DNA of 64,000 nucleotides from Membranipora membranacea (lineage: Eukaryota; Bryozoa; Gymnolaemata; Cheilostomatida; Membraniporidae), in contig OU612069.1 in the NCBI GenBank assembly GCA_914767715.1, positions 5,890,001 through 5,954,000 of the forward strand, in the 5' to 3' direction. The translations under genes were made by a program, and so were the position numbers. This document shows positions 12,901 to 26,820 of the stretch, one piece after another. How positions within the stretch are numbered: the stretch's first letter is position 1; each line of letters starts with the position of its first letter. The notes beneath the pieces were generated by a model. It did no database searches. It was not told the origin of the DNA and saw only the letters and a program-made list of their open reading frames with translations.

Positions 12901-13800
12901 TTACTTATATACTTTGGATTTATACATTTGTTGCAATGTTACGAAACCAATTCTAGATTAATCTGATTGTCAAATAGAAACTTAGGAAGACGTCCTGTGA
13001 CCTGCTTTCAAATCTTGTGCAATGTTTGTTATGTGTACATTCTGGACTGTCCATAAGCATTTCCAGAACATAAAAATAGTGAGAATATAATTAAAAAGAG
13101 GGAATCACAATCAAATCAAAGTGCATATATCTCCAGACTGCATTGAGTTTAGTCTGTGAAAATGAAAATGAATCAAGCCCTAGGTTCACTATTTGTTCGA
13201 CCTTATATTTCCCATGACTAGCACCACTTTCCCTCCAAAAATCTGCTTTTATAACCATTGTCCTTACTTTGCTGACAACACACACTTATGCCCTCGAGCT
13301 TGTACCGTGTAATGGTAATCTGAGTTGGTTTATGATTTTTCGTCAAATATGGGAGTGTGAAGTAATTTTGTATCAGAATGATACGATTTCTACCCTGCTA
13401 AATAGCCTGAATCTTATCATATTGCACACCTACATACATTCATGAGTGGGCATCTATGTAAAATTCGTGTTGCATGGTGTGTTTAAATGTCTGAGGTAAT
13501 ATAGAAAGCTTGTCCTATCATGTGTAAGGGATATCGTATTGAATAATAGCAGGTTTAAACAAATAGAAGTGACAATTGTCACCAGCTAGCCTTTTTATCT
13601 AATATTTGATACAGCCCTATACATAATAACCACCAATTGATTGGATTCTATAGCATTTTGGGACGTTAACTATTCCTTGTTAGCCGTGGACAAAATTTGA
13701 AGTGGTGGTAGCTTAGGAGAACAAATCTAGATGAATTTGGCGATGTCGTGAGAGAAATTTCACACTTTTTGTTTGACCATAGGAACAGTAAGAATTGGAG
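12900..13800. other. Spacer without recognised gene
   Basis: I see no duplicated partner, conserved motif or spliced exon in this stretch. It leads directly into the reverse-transcriptase fragment. Confidence 0.4.
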
Positions 13801-13804
13801 TGCC

Positions 13805-14345
13805 ATAAAGATCAGTATCGGCCCCATTCTAATTTGATTTTTATTAATGATCCTAATGATAATATTGGCATTGCAACTGGAATATATATTACTTGCAGAT
13901 GACACTAATATTTTATGCTCAGACCCACCAACCTCAACCAACCAACCATGGACACATAAACTGGGGATCTGCAATGTGGGTTTTTTTATTAGCAGCAACA
14001 TTGGCGAGGACTTTGACTCAGTTGCGGTATCCCGTCTTTGTCAGTGGTTTAGGGATCTGTATTTGTGTGGATACCAGGTTTGTAATTCCACAAAGCATGA
14101 CGATATGCGGTATGCCTGGGCAAAAAAATCCCTGTCGTCAGTCGTCGTGATTTTTATGAACGATCCTAATGATTGGCATCGCAACTGGAATATGTATTAT
14201 TTGCAGATGACACAAATATTTTATGCTCAAACCCACCAACTTCAAAATAACATCTTTATAATGATGAAGAGTGCAGGTGCAGCAAATCACTTCATACTAA
14301 ACACCAACAAAACATTTAAGCTCGTGTTTAAAGCTCACAATAAAA
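13805..14345 (+). pseudogene. Non-LTR retrotransposon reverse transcriptase fragment, internally duplicated
   Basis: Reading across frames, the sequence gives SIGPILI then FINDPND, matching the usual G-x-x-L-G-P-L-L-F and F-I-N-D segment. The catalytic motif follows twice: EYILLADDTNILCS near 13,880-13,925 and EYVLFADDTNILCS near 14,185-14,230. Downstream, about 14,280-14,340 reads N-H-F-I-L-N-T-N-K-T-F-K-L-V-F, the expected N-x-L-x-L-N-x-x-K-T-x-x-x-x-F segment. The repeated ADD block shows a local duplication of about 300 bases. Frame changes and stops make it non-functional. CR1/RTE-like groups are the closest by motif spelling, but the clade is not resolved. Confidence 0.8.
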
Positions 14346-14359
14346 TAGCATGATGAACC

Positions 14360-15200
14360 TCTAATACACATTTTTTCACTTACACATTTTATATGGCCTG
14401 GAACTTTGGGACTACGCATCACTCAAGTTCACTGACATGTAAAAATTGTGTATAAGTACTGGCCTGTGGCTTTTCTTTTTGGTGCCTTCAGCATCTTTGC
14501 TGAAGTTGATGTGATATACTGTTAGCGCATGTAACCTAGGATTGGCATAATCTTTGCGTTAGTCCGATGTTAGAGAGAAATTTGAGCAATTTTTATTGAC
14601 ATTCTATAATACATAACACACAACTGTACACATGGTATACTAATACGATCTGCTTTAGTCTACATAATGTTGTTACATTATTTTGACCTGGTGTGATACT
14701 TAGAAGTATTTTCATTGGTGTTGATGAATGGCTGAATTGACTCAGCCATACCCGCCAGTCAGTCAAAACACCACTACAATAATGGACATGCTGGTAGAGG
14801 CATTTCATTATCAAACCCTTTCTTTTCTCAGTTTAAGTACTAACCCCAAAAATGTGGAATTAATGGCACCAATTTAATGAGAACAACTCCAAACATTTCG
14901 TAAAATGGAGATGAAGCTAGATAAAAAGACTGGTCATACAAGAGAAAAATGTTCTGAGCAAGCTAATGGACAGTTATGTATAGGCAATCAAGACATATTG
15001 TATCATATCCACCATACCAATATGCTGACATAATGTTTTCTTGAGAAGCAGGGTGTGGATGAACATTACTACACACATCTCAAGATAAACTTGGTCAATA
15101 GCTTGTTTGCCAGCCAAAGAAGAAGTAAAGCTTAGTGCATAAATTGATACTAAATGCATCAAAGACAATGTCTTATTTTGATTTTGATTTGATTTTCTCA
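14360..15200. other. Spacer without recognised gene
   Basis: The stretch is AT-rich with scattered short open frames on the minus strand that show no family resemblance or splice structure. From about 15,160 it merges into RT-like and duplicated text shared with 28,650-28,830. Confidence 0.4.
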
Positions 15201-15214
15201 AACTTATTTTTCAG

Positions 15215-15340
15215 GGCATGTCCTTCAAGCAGTTTGACAAACTAAAACATAAAGCAATTTGAGAAAAATGAGATAAATGGATAAACTTTAAATCCAATGT
15301 CAATGAGATTGAACGAAACCTAATCCAATCAGAGCAAGTA
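15215..15340 (+). repeat. Decayed reverse-transcriptase-like text
   Basis: This segment shares its wording with the RT remnants at 9,540 and 29,720 (a GGCATGTCCTTCAAGCAG lead-in, then text equivalent to the S-F-K-S-H region), but frames are destroyed. It is a more degraded copy of the same retroelement. A matching copy begins near 28,700. Confidence 0.45.
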
Positions 15341-15389
15341 TTGAGAGAAATCGAAAGTTTTTGAATGGAACGTTAGCTGCAGTTGTGTA

Positions 15390-16180
15390 GGCAGGGTAAA
15401 TAAAACCGAAGATTGAATATTCCACTCCATTTTCTTATTGCTCTAATGAATATATTTAAGGTAGTCCTAAGAGTCGATAACAGATGCTTAAACACCATAA
15501 ATATAAATTGACATAAACCTAAGACAAGACAAAGGCATATCAATTCCACCATCAAGTGGTACCATTATTTATACCTCTCAACAGTTTTAAAATGTATGTA
15601 AGCGATGATGAAATAATAGTTGAATTAAAGTTGTATCCCTAAACATGTGGATTCATAATTCTTAGGTGGACCTGTGGCCGTCATTTATGATTACTGTAAT
15701 GTTGTAAGTCCGGAAACCTAATTCAGCCAGTTGAAGGCGAGAAATTGGCTTTTATTCAAATTGTGTCGCTTGCTGTATTGTCATAACCTTTGTGTGTGAT
15801 GCTACCATGGTTATGATAATTGTGTATACATGTTTCGTTTCTTATTAGGATATATTTTTTTATTTATGTGTTCTGCAGCTAGCTGCCTACCAAATCTGTT
15901 TCTCAGTTTGTACCTAACTTTGAGAAGGCTAGGTGATAACTGTGATATATAGAGTTGTTTCTTCTAAAATCTTTCATTCAAGTAAGTTTCAGCTGAGAGC
16001 AAGTGTCATTATAAATGACATTAATTTTTGTGATGTTTTTTATTATGTTCTCTCAAGCAAAGTTTTATTTGTTTTACTCTTTCACTTGAGCTTTTGAGCA
16101 GGAAATCTGAGACTAGCCACATCTTTGCGTCTTAATCTTGAATATATTTCACAGAACAAAAAGTTCCTAATTCATAATAA
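15390..16180. repeat. Duplicated block (partners 6,710-7,600 and 28,790-29,420)
   Basis: Three collinear copies share long identical words and the same order of landmarks. The stretch following it, 16,180-16,500, instead matches 5,940-6,250 and 25,310-25,620, so this unit is a recombinant of two others. Confidence 0.7.
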
Positions 16181-17207
16181 ATAAGGTATAATCAATAAAT
16201 TTGCTTGCGCCATAAACAGAAGTCGAATTTATCCCTGTTGTTAGGGGAACACCACGGCCACTGGGATTTAATAAACATTGAAAATCAATAAATCTATTAC
16301 AGCATAGGTGCTCAATTAGTCTGTGTCCAAATCTCTTACAACTCAGATGTTTCTCTCCAGTGACCGGCAATGCATTATAACTAACACCAAACAATAATTA
16401 ATAACTCTGTCAAGGTATGAAGGCTTATTACGATACAATACAATTCATTTAATATATCTGTGGTACCCAGTCATAACGAAGTACAGTGATGGGAACAAGT
16501 TATGTTTGTCATCTAACATGTCAGCTCTTTGTTGTTTGATCTTAACCAAAGTTTGTATGCATTACATGCTTGGCACTGAGAATTTTACTCTGAATAATAT
16601 AAGAAAATATGGCTGTGTATACAGAAGCTAACTGTATTAGCCGAATAATTACTGGAAATAAGCGAAGGCTCTTATAAAATTATTGATCCTACTAATCTGT
16701 GACCTTCCCTTGTACAGAGACAGCTAGAAATTGATTATCACAAAATGCAGCGGTGTTTCTTAGATCAATTAATCATTGATATACAGGCAGCTGAATAGAA
16801 TGCTTTAATGAATCGTATGATGAGATAGATCTTGACGAGAAACTTCCTGAGAAATTTATCCCCCATATTTTACAAAATTGAACCCATATTCTACCTCAAC
16901 AGGCATTTTTTAATTAATTCTTATTAATAAATGTTTTATTTGGCTTCGTGAAATATTAAGAGAATGAAAAGAGAATTTACATGGAATCACTGGTTGCCAG
17001 GAAATTCAGATAAGAAGTTTGTTCATGCGAAAGTTTACAAGATCACTTTGCAGTGAAAGTAAGCCAACGATTAACTGAGTAGGCTTACTAAATTGTGAGT
17101 TAAATACTTGCAACAGGGCCGACTGATACCAAGTGTCACTATAGCTGCTATCCCTAGAAATTCAAGACAAATTTAACTCGAGATGATTTTTTTTAAGGAA
17201 TGACCTC

Positions 17208-17272
17208 ATCTTGGCCGACAACTGAAATGTAAAATGATAATATCATTTTACATTTCAACTGTCAGCCAAGAT
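17208..17272. other. Imperfect hairpin with about 31-base arms
   Basis: The arm ATCTTGGCCGACAACTGAAA... is followed by its reverse complement with about three mismatches. The centre is AATGATAATATCATT, so almost no loop remains. It sits in a stretch with no duplicate elsewhere in the window. It could be a relic of a tiny fold-back element or a small-RNA precursor; nothing here decides between them. Confidence 0.7.
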
Positions 17273-18429
17273 GTTATTCTTTTTTTCAGTTATCGCTTTT
17301 GTTGTGACAGCTCATGCCAGCCCAATTAATTGTTGATTGTTTTATTCATTTGATAATTTTCTGATCAAGTTTTACCTAAAACACGCCTCAAAGACCCAGT
17401 AAATTTATTAATTTGTAAGGCCCCGTTGGAGGGGAGGGGGCGAGGGGCCTACAGTGCCTCTGTCAAACCAAAAAGGCTTTATCTCTTTAACCCAAGAGGG
17501 TATGTGGTGTTCCACTGCACTGCACAGGATAGTAAATGATGACTGGATCACATCTGAAAGCTGAAAATCCCTCCTGATTAGGAAGCCCTAACCTGAGCAA
17601 CCCTGATTATCACAATAAACATCATGTTAAATGATTTAGAGTTAGATATGTTTATAATCTTAGAAATCTTAGAAGTTGTGCCCATATTTTTGTTAAAAAT
17701 TAGCAATTGATAGATCATTGAACTTAGAAAGTTCCAAGTTGAGTTCCTTGTTGAAAAGGATGTCAAATAACTCTATTTCAGTAAAAAAGGTTTTCGTACA
17801 TGGTAGCAATCGGCTACATTTTAGTAATTGCTACAGGATAATACACCCTAGGCATCGTACTTTTGAACTTAATATAACTTAATGGTATTGAGAAACCTCA
17901 GATTATCTTAATCTTTACCAGAAAGTGATGACGTAATGGAGTCATTTGCACAATAATCATGTTATTGATGTTCCTAAACTGATTTGGCAGATCAAGCAAT
18001 ATTTATCAAGCTGGTCTACGTTGCCAAACAGAGCAGCACCAACCTTTCTTGCACTAATTAACAACAGTCCAAGGCTGTGAATATCATCCAAAAACTCTAT
18101 TGATGTGATCACTGCTGGCCTGATTCATACCTGGGTTGTATTGCTATGTAGGTGAATTGAGATTTTCAATCAAAGAATATTTCTTGCCAAAGTAATTGTT
18201 ATTATTATAATTACCAAATTATAGATTCACTTAGGTTTTTTATAAATACAGGATTTTTAAGCGGGACATGTGGAGTGAAAGTCATCACAAATAATTTCCT
18301 GAATTAATATCAAAAAATATATTATTGTGATAAAATTATGATTATTAATGTACTGTACAGCTATTGGTGAGAAACTGTGTCGTTTACTTATTTGAGCCTG
18401 CATGACATGAATAAGTACCATTTTTAACA

Positions 18430-20050
18430 GCATGGTAAGAGCGTATGAATTTGTAAGAACAGAATTCCTAATTTGGCAATAGACTTGTGATACAGATAGT
18501 AGTTTGAACTTGATCTGTGCTGCTCAAAATTACTTATTATTATTATGATATATTATGATATTCATTGTTTATTTGAGCCAATTGTTACATATTGAATGAA
18601 ATTATTTTCAGTTCCACAAACTATGAGCCAGCCTGCCAGCGTGTCCGACAATCAACAAAACTTATCAGGTGGTAACGACTGTGACAATAATCAATTTCCC
18701 TTTTTGTTTGCGGTATATACTTTTGAGAAATAAACTGCTTTAGTTCTTCAAATTAAGAAAGTATAGCCTCATATCTGACTGTGCATTGATACAATGGTAA
18801 ATCGTTGATTTTTATTTTTAAACACCCATCAGAGGTGTGAGGCTGATTGGATTCCAAACTGTCCACCTGTGTCAATGTGTCCTTTGCCCATCTGTTGGAC
18901 ACATTTGACGGGAAAACCTGTACTGAAAAGGCATAAGCAGATGGAAAATTTGTTTTAATGGCCAGACAGTTTTATCTGGACGGATAGACCAAATTTTATG
19001 GCTAATTTTTTATCAGCTCAATGACCTCCTCCCACTTGCTCTAAATTAAATGACATTGGCGGCAAAGCGATTTTGGACTGATCAATTTAACAAGCCACCT
19101 GGAATAGAGGTATGTGTTGGGTATACCATGGATTGGCTACATTTTTTATAGAAACAGAGGGGCAACAACAAATAACATAGTACACCACCTGTATTATTGA
19201 ACCTTATCGGAACAGACCTAAATAAACCTAGATGAACATGCATGCAATGGCTGATTTATGCCAAAAAGTAAATATTAAAAAACCGCTCAATTCATCCTTA
19301 TATTAACTAATATGGCACTTATATGTTCTTCTTGTGACTTGCCTTTTAAGACAATAATAGGGGAATGAGTGACAAAACAGCAGACTGATCAGTTAAAACA
19401 TTCCTCCATCTCTAGCTCACATTTTGTGAGACTCACTTCTTTTTGCAATCATTGATTTAAGTTTCATATATTGCCAATGCAACGTCTATCGAACCAAGTC
19501 ACAATTTATTAAAGCAGTCTTTTTGAAACCAGTCTTTGATTTGGCCAAACACTTATTTTCTCTTGACATACTCATTTGAGAACAAACCACTGCAGCCTGT
19601 CTAGCAATCCTGTATAAGGAGAGGAATTTGTGACACTGTTGAGATAGTTGAATACTAGATGCATAAAAATGACAAAAAGAGAGGGTAATGTTAACTTTAA
19701 AATGTCCAGTTTTGTCTTTTCTCTTAACATGAGAGCTCCAATTCAGTGTTAATCAATGAAACTTAATAGATGAGCAATTTTGAATTGTGTGCATGATAAA
19801 TATTGCTAATATTGTTAAATTGTTAATATTGAATCGTAATATAATTGCATATGTATGTGCTTTAATTTTCCTTGCGCCTAATTAAATCACTGATGCACCA
19901 ACTAAAATATTTGCACTTAAAACCGGAGTTCCCAATTTTATGTTTTCCTCAAAGGAAAGTTAGTGTAATGGGGTCCTGAACTCTTTTAGCGCCGCTGTAG
20001 GGAAGCGCATCTTGCTTACTCAAAGGTACTACTGTTGCAAGCATCTGATT
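18430..20050. repeat. Duplicated block, second copy of 7,560-9,240
   Basis: Collinear copy with many substitutions. A minus-strand open frame of the first copy (8,958-9,191) is interrupted here, so it is not a conserved gene. Confidence 0.7.
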
Positions 20051-20239
20051 TGAAACTCAATCATTAATTGCTCACTAAAAATATAGACTTAATTTGTAAA
20101 CATAAATGCTTAATTATTTCAATTTATCAATCCATAGTGACATTTCACTCAATCCATAAAAAACGTGGAATATTCACTAGCCTGGTATAATTTTGATGCA
20201 TTGATAGTCGACGCATCAAAGACAGATGTTATGAAAGTC

Positions 20240-20560
20240 TCCTATTTTGATTTTGAGTTGATTTCTTTAATTTAAAAAATATATATTTTATGTTATTGTT
20301 ATACAAAACAATTCTATATTTAGTACAATCATTTAATATATATATGGAATTTTTACAAAACAAACTTAGCTGTATATTCATGACACCTTCCTTCCTGATA
20401 CAGAAATTCATTGTGATTGATAAGGTTTTTTTTATAATTTAATGTATTATTATTCAATTTTAATTGTATTAAAAATCAAGATTTTCCGATACCTTTTTTA
20501 TATCAGCATAAAGGTCAGATTTATGGATTTCCGAATATAAATATCAATTGAAGTTAGCAG
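20240..20560. other. Very AT-rich stretch unique to the second unit
   Basis: This stretch replaces the RT remnant found at the matching place in the first and third units. It consists of long A/T runs with no recognisable coding content. Confidence 0.4.
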
Positions 20561-20730
20561 AAACCGAGGAGTTTTTACAGCAAGATGTCTCATCTGCTTC
20601 CTTTATGGCTTATGTAAAACTTTGCAAAAGTATGGTCTCATCTGTAAATAATGAAGGGAAATTACTCAGAAAAACACAACCCTATTGTACAAAAGGTCCG
20701 ATATATTACTGTTGCAAGCATCTGACCCAC

Positions 20731-20871
20731 CTGTCTGGAAGGCTGGTCAAGCCATAGCTCCAAGCCACTATACTCTTCAATGATTGAATTTCCCCCAATT
20801 TTGCAGGTAATGTCTGTAGATCCTTATTCCCAGTAACATCTAACGACTCCAGTCCTGGCAGATTGCAGATG
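20731..20871 (-). CDS. Leucine-rich-repeat exon, second copy (47 codons)
   Basis: This exon has the same 141-base length and same acceptor (CCACCACAG) as the copy at 9,747. The donor reads ACAG/GTGGGT, slightly weaker. The peptide runs from LPGLESLDVTGNKDLQTLP to GLTSLPD. Against the first copy, several LRR-surface residues differ (VTGNKD for VGYNKG, WSYG for SNCG) while the leucine scaffold is kept. That pattern suits a diversifying LRR family but is too short to prove selection. It is open throughout. Confidence 0.7.
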
Positions 20872-21959
20872 CTGTGGTGGATAAATAACAGAATGTTAAA
20901 ATACCATGCAATACTGCTTGTCAGTTGATGGAGCAAACACAATTGAGCAACACATTCTATTATTAGGAGAAAGTTCCAGATTGATCAATTACCCATGTAA
21001 GTTGTAACTATCAGATATAGATAAATGTCTGAATTTTAAATCCCATGTCAAAGACACTTTGAGAGAAAAAGTAAGTTTTTGAATGAAACGTTAGCTGCAG
21101 TCGTGTACACAGGGTAAATAAAGCCAAAGATTGAATATAACTTTATTGCTCTAATTAATATATCTAAAAGAGTCCTAACAGTCGAGAGCAGATGTTTAAA
21201 CATCATAAATCTAAATTGACTTAAACTTAGCCAAGGCAAAAGCATATCAATTTCATCATCAAGCGGTACCATTATTTATACCTTTTAACCATTTTCAAAC
21301 TGACTTGAATTGGTCTCACTAGTGAACTATGGTGCCAAATTATTTAATGACTTGCCTCTGACCATTAAGCTGAGCCCTGAGCTCAAATTATTCAAGTTAG
21401 ACATAAAAATCCACCTTTTTGCGCAGAATTATTAAACTTTTCTACATCATTTTACTTGTATGTTTATTCTTCTTATTCTAAAAATTTCAACCGTAATCTC
21501 TTTATTTTTTACGTTTTGGTTTTCCTAGTAGTTCAAACACACTTTCATTATTTATTCTTTTAAAAGAAATCCTTGGTACCCATGTTATGGACCATATTCC
21601 CTTGACCTATAAATACTACAAGAATGAATATGCAATATATATAAGTGATTATGTGAGCATTGTGTTAATTAAGGTTGTATCCCTGTTGATCAATATTACT
21701 TTTCACAGGTTTCAAGATTATATATCACAAAGCTAGAAGATATCCATAGATTGGTTCTCCCAAATGCAAATAATACTGATATACCTATGGCATAAAATAA
21801 TTAAATTAAAAATGGCAATCAGTTGCCACAACTCTGGAAATTGGTATTGCATATCTTTTTCAGCATATCAACAACACTCTGAATCATCAAAGTCAAAAAT
21901 AATAGTCTGCTGTGCCTGGCCGGTGGCTTTATTTTTGTGTGCCTAATACTGTTTGCTGA

Positions 21960-24200
21960 CAAAACACTAGAGTCTAGAAGTTTTGAAATATTACAACTTA
22001 ACACAGTGGAATTGCTGTGTGTGCCCCTGTACGAATTAATATGGTTGAGATACAATGCTTGGATGGAGCTTGAATTTGCTACTTTGTGACAGAAATTTGC
22101 GAGATCTGGTCTCTATTATCAGTGCTAATAGTGATGATGTGTAAATTTGCTGTAAGGTATGATATGGGCAGGATACTGAAACCTGGTGGCCTGAAGTTAG
22201 GAGAGGCAAGCTCATAAGACTTGACACGTTATCTTATAGGTATTAAAATAATTAAGAGTGTACTGTGATCACATTCACCCCCTTCATGTGTACTAAAATG
22301 ACTTAGGTAAAATTATGAATAAATCTGCCAGTCCCTGTTTTAGAATCCCAATATTTCTTTGTCATGTGGAGGGTTCTAAAATTACTGGTTCTTCTATCAT
22401 ACCTAGGTACCTTATATATTCCGCTTTCACAATTAAATATGGGTTCCATTTTCATAACAGGAACATTAATCTAAGTCGGCATTCAATACTCATAGTCTGA
22501 TATTATAAATGATGTCATGTTAGAAGACAAGAATACAGGTTCACATCAAATCTTCATTGTGATATGAATATTGTATCATTGCATTGTGCTGATTGTGAGG
22601 CCTCTATAAAATTCAATACTTTTCTTTGTTTCAACTTTTGGTAAACAAAAGAATCCTTTATATGCTGTGCCTGATTCTTTTCAATAGAGGATAAATATAG
22701 CATGTCAGCTTGCATCCAAAGTTTATATGACAAAACTGAGAATAAATTTCTAGAAATGCTGCATTAAAAGAATGGAAAACACGATAGAGTGACCCTAAAT
22801 GAATCTTCTTTTAGCAACGTCACAACGAGGTCACACAAAAAAGTGGACGCTTTTAGCATTTGTGGAAGTGCATTTTAATTGAGTCATCTGGTTAATAAAA
22901 GATAATATTTTGCCAACATTTCATCACGTTGTATGAAATTCATGATTTTTTGCATTCATTTCGTGGATTAAATAGTAATTACACTGCTAAGCCTGGACAG
23001 TAACTTTCAGTCATTTTGTGATGGTTTCTGCATCAAATTAAAAAAAATGTAGGGGGAGATGAAGAGGAAACCATATAAGTCACTTAGAAGCAGAAATAAC
23101 ACCAAGTTGATAACAAGATGCTGCAATTTTGAAACTCGAAATCCGATCAAAATTGATTGAGTTATGTTGACAGTAAACCAATGATAATATCATTGCTTAC
23201 TACACCTTCCAATGACGTTGTGTTGCCCACAATTGAGTGCCTCATTTCAGCTATATGTAGTGTCCTGTCTAGGTTTCTAATTAAGTCTATGGGTGCAATT
23301 GATTATGTTACAAAAATTCATAGAAATTTGTTATCATATTTCAATTAAGGTGCGATAATCTAGTATGTACCCTAAAATATACAGCCTATATCTTGCTCAT
23401 GAAATTGGTCACAGCTTTAGAGTGTCACAATACACAAATTAGTAATATTTACTTCTAAACTTATAACTACTGATAACTTATAATCGTTTAGTTGAGGGAC
23501 GAAAAATCATGCTGCTAGATATTTTGTCATCACTCGCACATACAAATCTTCTGCAAATAAGTATAGCTATACTCTTAATATTTACAAGTAGGGGAAGATC
23601 TAATGAAGTCATTTGCCGAACAATCAAGCAGGCCTATTGAGATTTTCAATCTTGGAATATTTTTCCATAAAGTAATTGTGATTATTATAATTACCTAACT
23701 ATGGATTTAATTACTTATTTTTATAAGAATAATACGGAATCTTCAAATGGGAGATGTGGGATGGAAGTCAACAAAATTATTTTGATATAGAAAAACATTA
23801 TTATTGTGATATTGATAGTAGGGCTTACGGTTAGAAGATGTGTCTTTGCCCATTTAAGCCTGCATTACCAGACTAAAATCCATTTTTTACAGCACAATTG
23901 GTGTGAACTTGATTAGTGCTGCCAAAAAAAATGAATTTACTATGATATTCAAGAGCCTGTCTGCAAACATCTCTGACAAACAACAAAACCGATAAGGTGG
24001 TAACAACAGTAATTATTTTGTCTTTTTGTTCTGTGATGGTAATTATTTTCTCCTTTTTGTTTTTGTAAATGCTTTTGAGAGAGAAACTGCTTTAGTTCAT
24101 AACATTAAGAAATTTTCGCGGCACATCTGGCAGTTCAATGATTCAATGAAAAAGAAGCTGTGTTGATACCTTTAGTCGGCGTTGATTTTTATTTTTAAGC
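21960..24200 (+). repeat. Duplicated block, second copy of 2,569-4,800
   Basis: This is a collinear partner of 2,569-4,800. It preserves the uninterrupted TTAA target at 22,968-22,971 where the other copy carries an insertion. It also has a short extra segment around 22,235-22,660 absent from the first copy. No gene is recognised. Confidence 0.8.
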
Positions 24201-25630
24201 ACTCACCACCAGGTAAGTGGCTGACAGGATACCCGACCATTAGCCTGTGTCCATGCGGACACAGTTGGGGGGACAACCTGTACTGGACCGGTATAGAAGG
24301 AAAGGCAACTTGTTTTATTGGACAGACCAATTTTGCTGAATAGGCATGGGCGGATAGTCAAAACGGAATGCCCAACTGCTTCAGCTTGATCTGAAGCCTT
24401 TACCGACTGGCCCCTAGTGAAATTACATTATTGCTAGCAAGGTGCTTAGTTGACATTATGCTGAGAACAGCTTAAATTAAGAGATTGTATGTGCCAGTTA
24501 AAAGTCTTCATCCACAAGTAGAGATGTTAGGGCCCGTGTAAAATTTACACAAATTTGGAGCAGTCCAGTGCTCTAAATAGCAAGATTGCTCTTGTATGAT
24601 GACTGTAATGACTGAATACTTTAAAACACCACCTGTATTACTGACCCTTATTTGAGCAGACCAGAATAGACCTAGATGAGCATGCATGCAATGACTGGTT
24701 CATGTTCTAGCTTGAATTTAAAAAACCTATCATAGCAAGCAAGCATTTTCACTTTTACTACACGGCACTTAGACGTACTTCTTGTGTTACACTTGTTTAG
24801 ACAAAGAGGGGAATAAGTGACAATAACAGCAGGTACTCCCATTATTATGTCATAAGACTGATCAGTGTAAACATCCCTCAATCTCTAGCCCACATTTGGT
24901 GATGCTCGCTTCCTTTTGCCATCATTTTTCTAAGCCATGGATCTTGCCAATGCGACGCCCATCGAATTAAGTCACAATATATTGAAACAGTCTCGTAGAA
25001 ACCAGTCTGCTCAAACACCTACTCATTCGAGAACAAACTACTGCAGCCATTCTAGCATTCCCGTTTAAGGAGAGCGAGGTATGAAACTGCATAAAAATGA
25101 CATAAAGAGGAAGCAATCGTACTTGAAAAATAGCCAGTCTTGTCTTTTCTCTTTACATGAGAGCTCCAATTCAGAATCGATCAATCAAACTTAATGTAGA
25201 TGATCAATTGAAATGTGTGCATGATAAATATTTGTAGAGTTTCCAAAAAATTATATATACGCAAAAGGAAGTTATTTAATATTAAATCAAAATCGAGTTC
25301 CCAATTTTAGGTTTTTTTCAAAAGACAGTTAATCATATTTATCCCTGTTGTCAGGGAACACCACGGCCACTGGGATTTAATAAAAAATTGAAAAGCAATA
25401 AATCAAATACAGCATAGGTGCTCAATTAGTCTGTGTCCCAATCTTTTACAACTCAGATATTTCTGTCCAGTGACCACCAATGCATTATAAGTAACACCAA
25501 ACAATACTTAACAACTCTGTCAAGGCCTATTATGATACAATACAATTCATTTAATATATGTGGTATCCAGTCATTACGAAGTGCAGTGAAGTGAAAAAGT
25601 TATGTTTGTCATCTAACATGGCAGCTCTTT
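24110..25630 (-). repeat. Duplicated block, second copy of 4,800-6,250
   Basis: Diverged collinear copy. Several open frames of the first copy are broken here, which argues against coding function of the block. Confidence 0.75.
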
Positions 25631-25879
25631 GTTGTTTGATCTCAACCAAAGTTTGTATGCAGTACATGCTTGGCACTGAGAACTTTACTCTGAATAATAT
25701 AAGAAAATATGGCTGTGTATACAGAAACTTACAGTATTAGCCGAATGATTACTGAAAATAAGCGAAGGCTCTCAAAAATTATTGATCCTACTAATCTGTG
25801 CCTTTCCCTTGTACAGAGACAGCTAGAGATTGATAGCTGTATCATCAAAGAATGCAGCGGTGTTTCCGTTGGAGGGGAG

Positions 25880-26820
25880 GGGAGGGGAGGGGGGGGGGGC
25901 CTCACAGCGCCTCTTTCAAACCAAAAAAGCTTGATCTCTTTAACCCAAGAGTTCATTTGGTGTTCCACTGCCCTGCACAGGATAGTCAATGATGACAGGA
26001 TCACATCTGAAAGCTAAAACTCCAAACTGATTAGGAAGCCCTAACCTGAGCAACCCTGATTATCACAATAAACAACATTTTAAATGAGTTAGATTTAGAT
26101 ATGTTTATAATCTTAGCAATCTTAGAAGCTGTGCCCATTTCATATTTTCTTAAGGATGTCAAATAACTCTTTTTTAGTAAAAAATTTTTTCGTACGTGAT
26201 AGTACATTTTAGTAATTACTAAGGGATAATACACCCTAAGCATTGTAATTTTGAACTTAATATAACTAATTGGTATTGGAAATCTCAGTTTATCTTAATT
26301 TTTACCAGAAAGTGATGATGTCACGGAGTCATTTGCCCAATAATCAAGTTATTGATGTTCCTAAACTGGTTTGGCAGATCAAGCTGGTCTACATTGCCAT
26401 ACAGAGCAGCGCCAACCTTTCTTCAACTAATTAACAACAGTCCAAGGCTGTGAATATCATATTAAAACTCTGTTGATTTGATGACTTCTGGCCTGTTTCA
26501 TACCTGGGGTGTATTGCTATGTAGGCGAATTGAGATTTTCAATCCAAGAATAATTCTTGCCAAAGTAATTGTTATTATTATAATTACGTAATTATAGATT
26601 CACTTGGTTGTTTTATAAATACAGGATTTTCAAGTGGGAGATATGGCGTTAAAGTTATCACAAATATCTTCCTGAATTAATATCACAAAACATATTATTG
26701 TGATAAAATTATGGTTATTAATGTACTGTACAACTATCGGTTAGAAACTGTGTCGTTTGCTTATTTAAGCCTGCATGACGAGAATAAGTACCACTTTTAA
26801 CAGCATGACAAGAGCTTTTG
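25880..26820. repeat. Copy of the four-copy block with G-run
   Basis: Collinear with 11,940-12,900 and 17,390-18,430. It contains a GGGGAGG-rich run at about 25,874-25,900. The overlapping open frames on both strands here arise from the G-rich run and are not genes. Confidence 0.7.

Noticed and set aside
25709-26017. Overlapping frames of 91-102 codons on both strands
   Set aside because: Length comes from the G-rich run giving Gly or Pro stretches; other copies of the block are not open.
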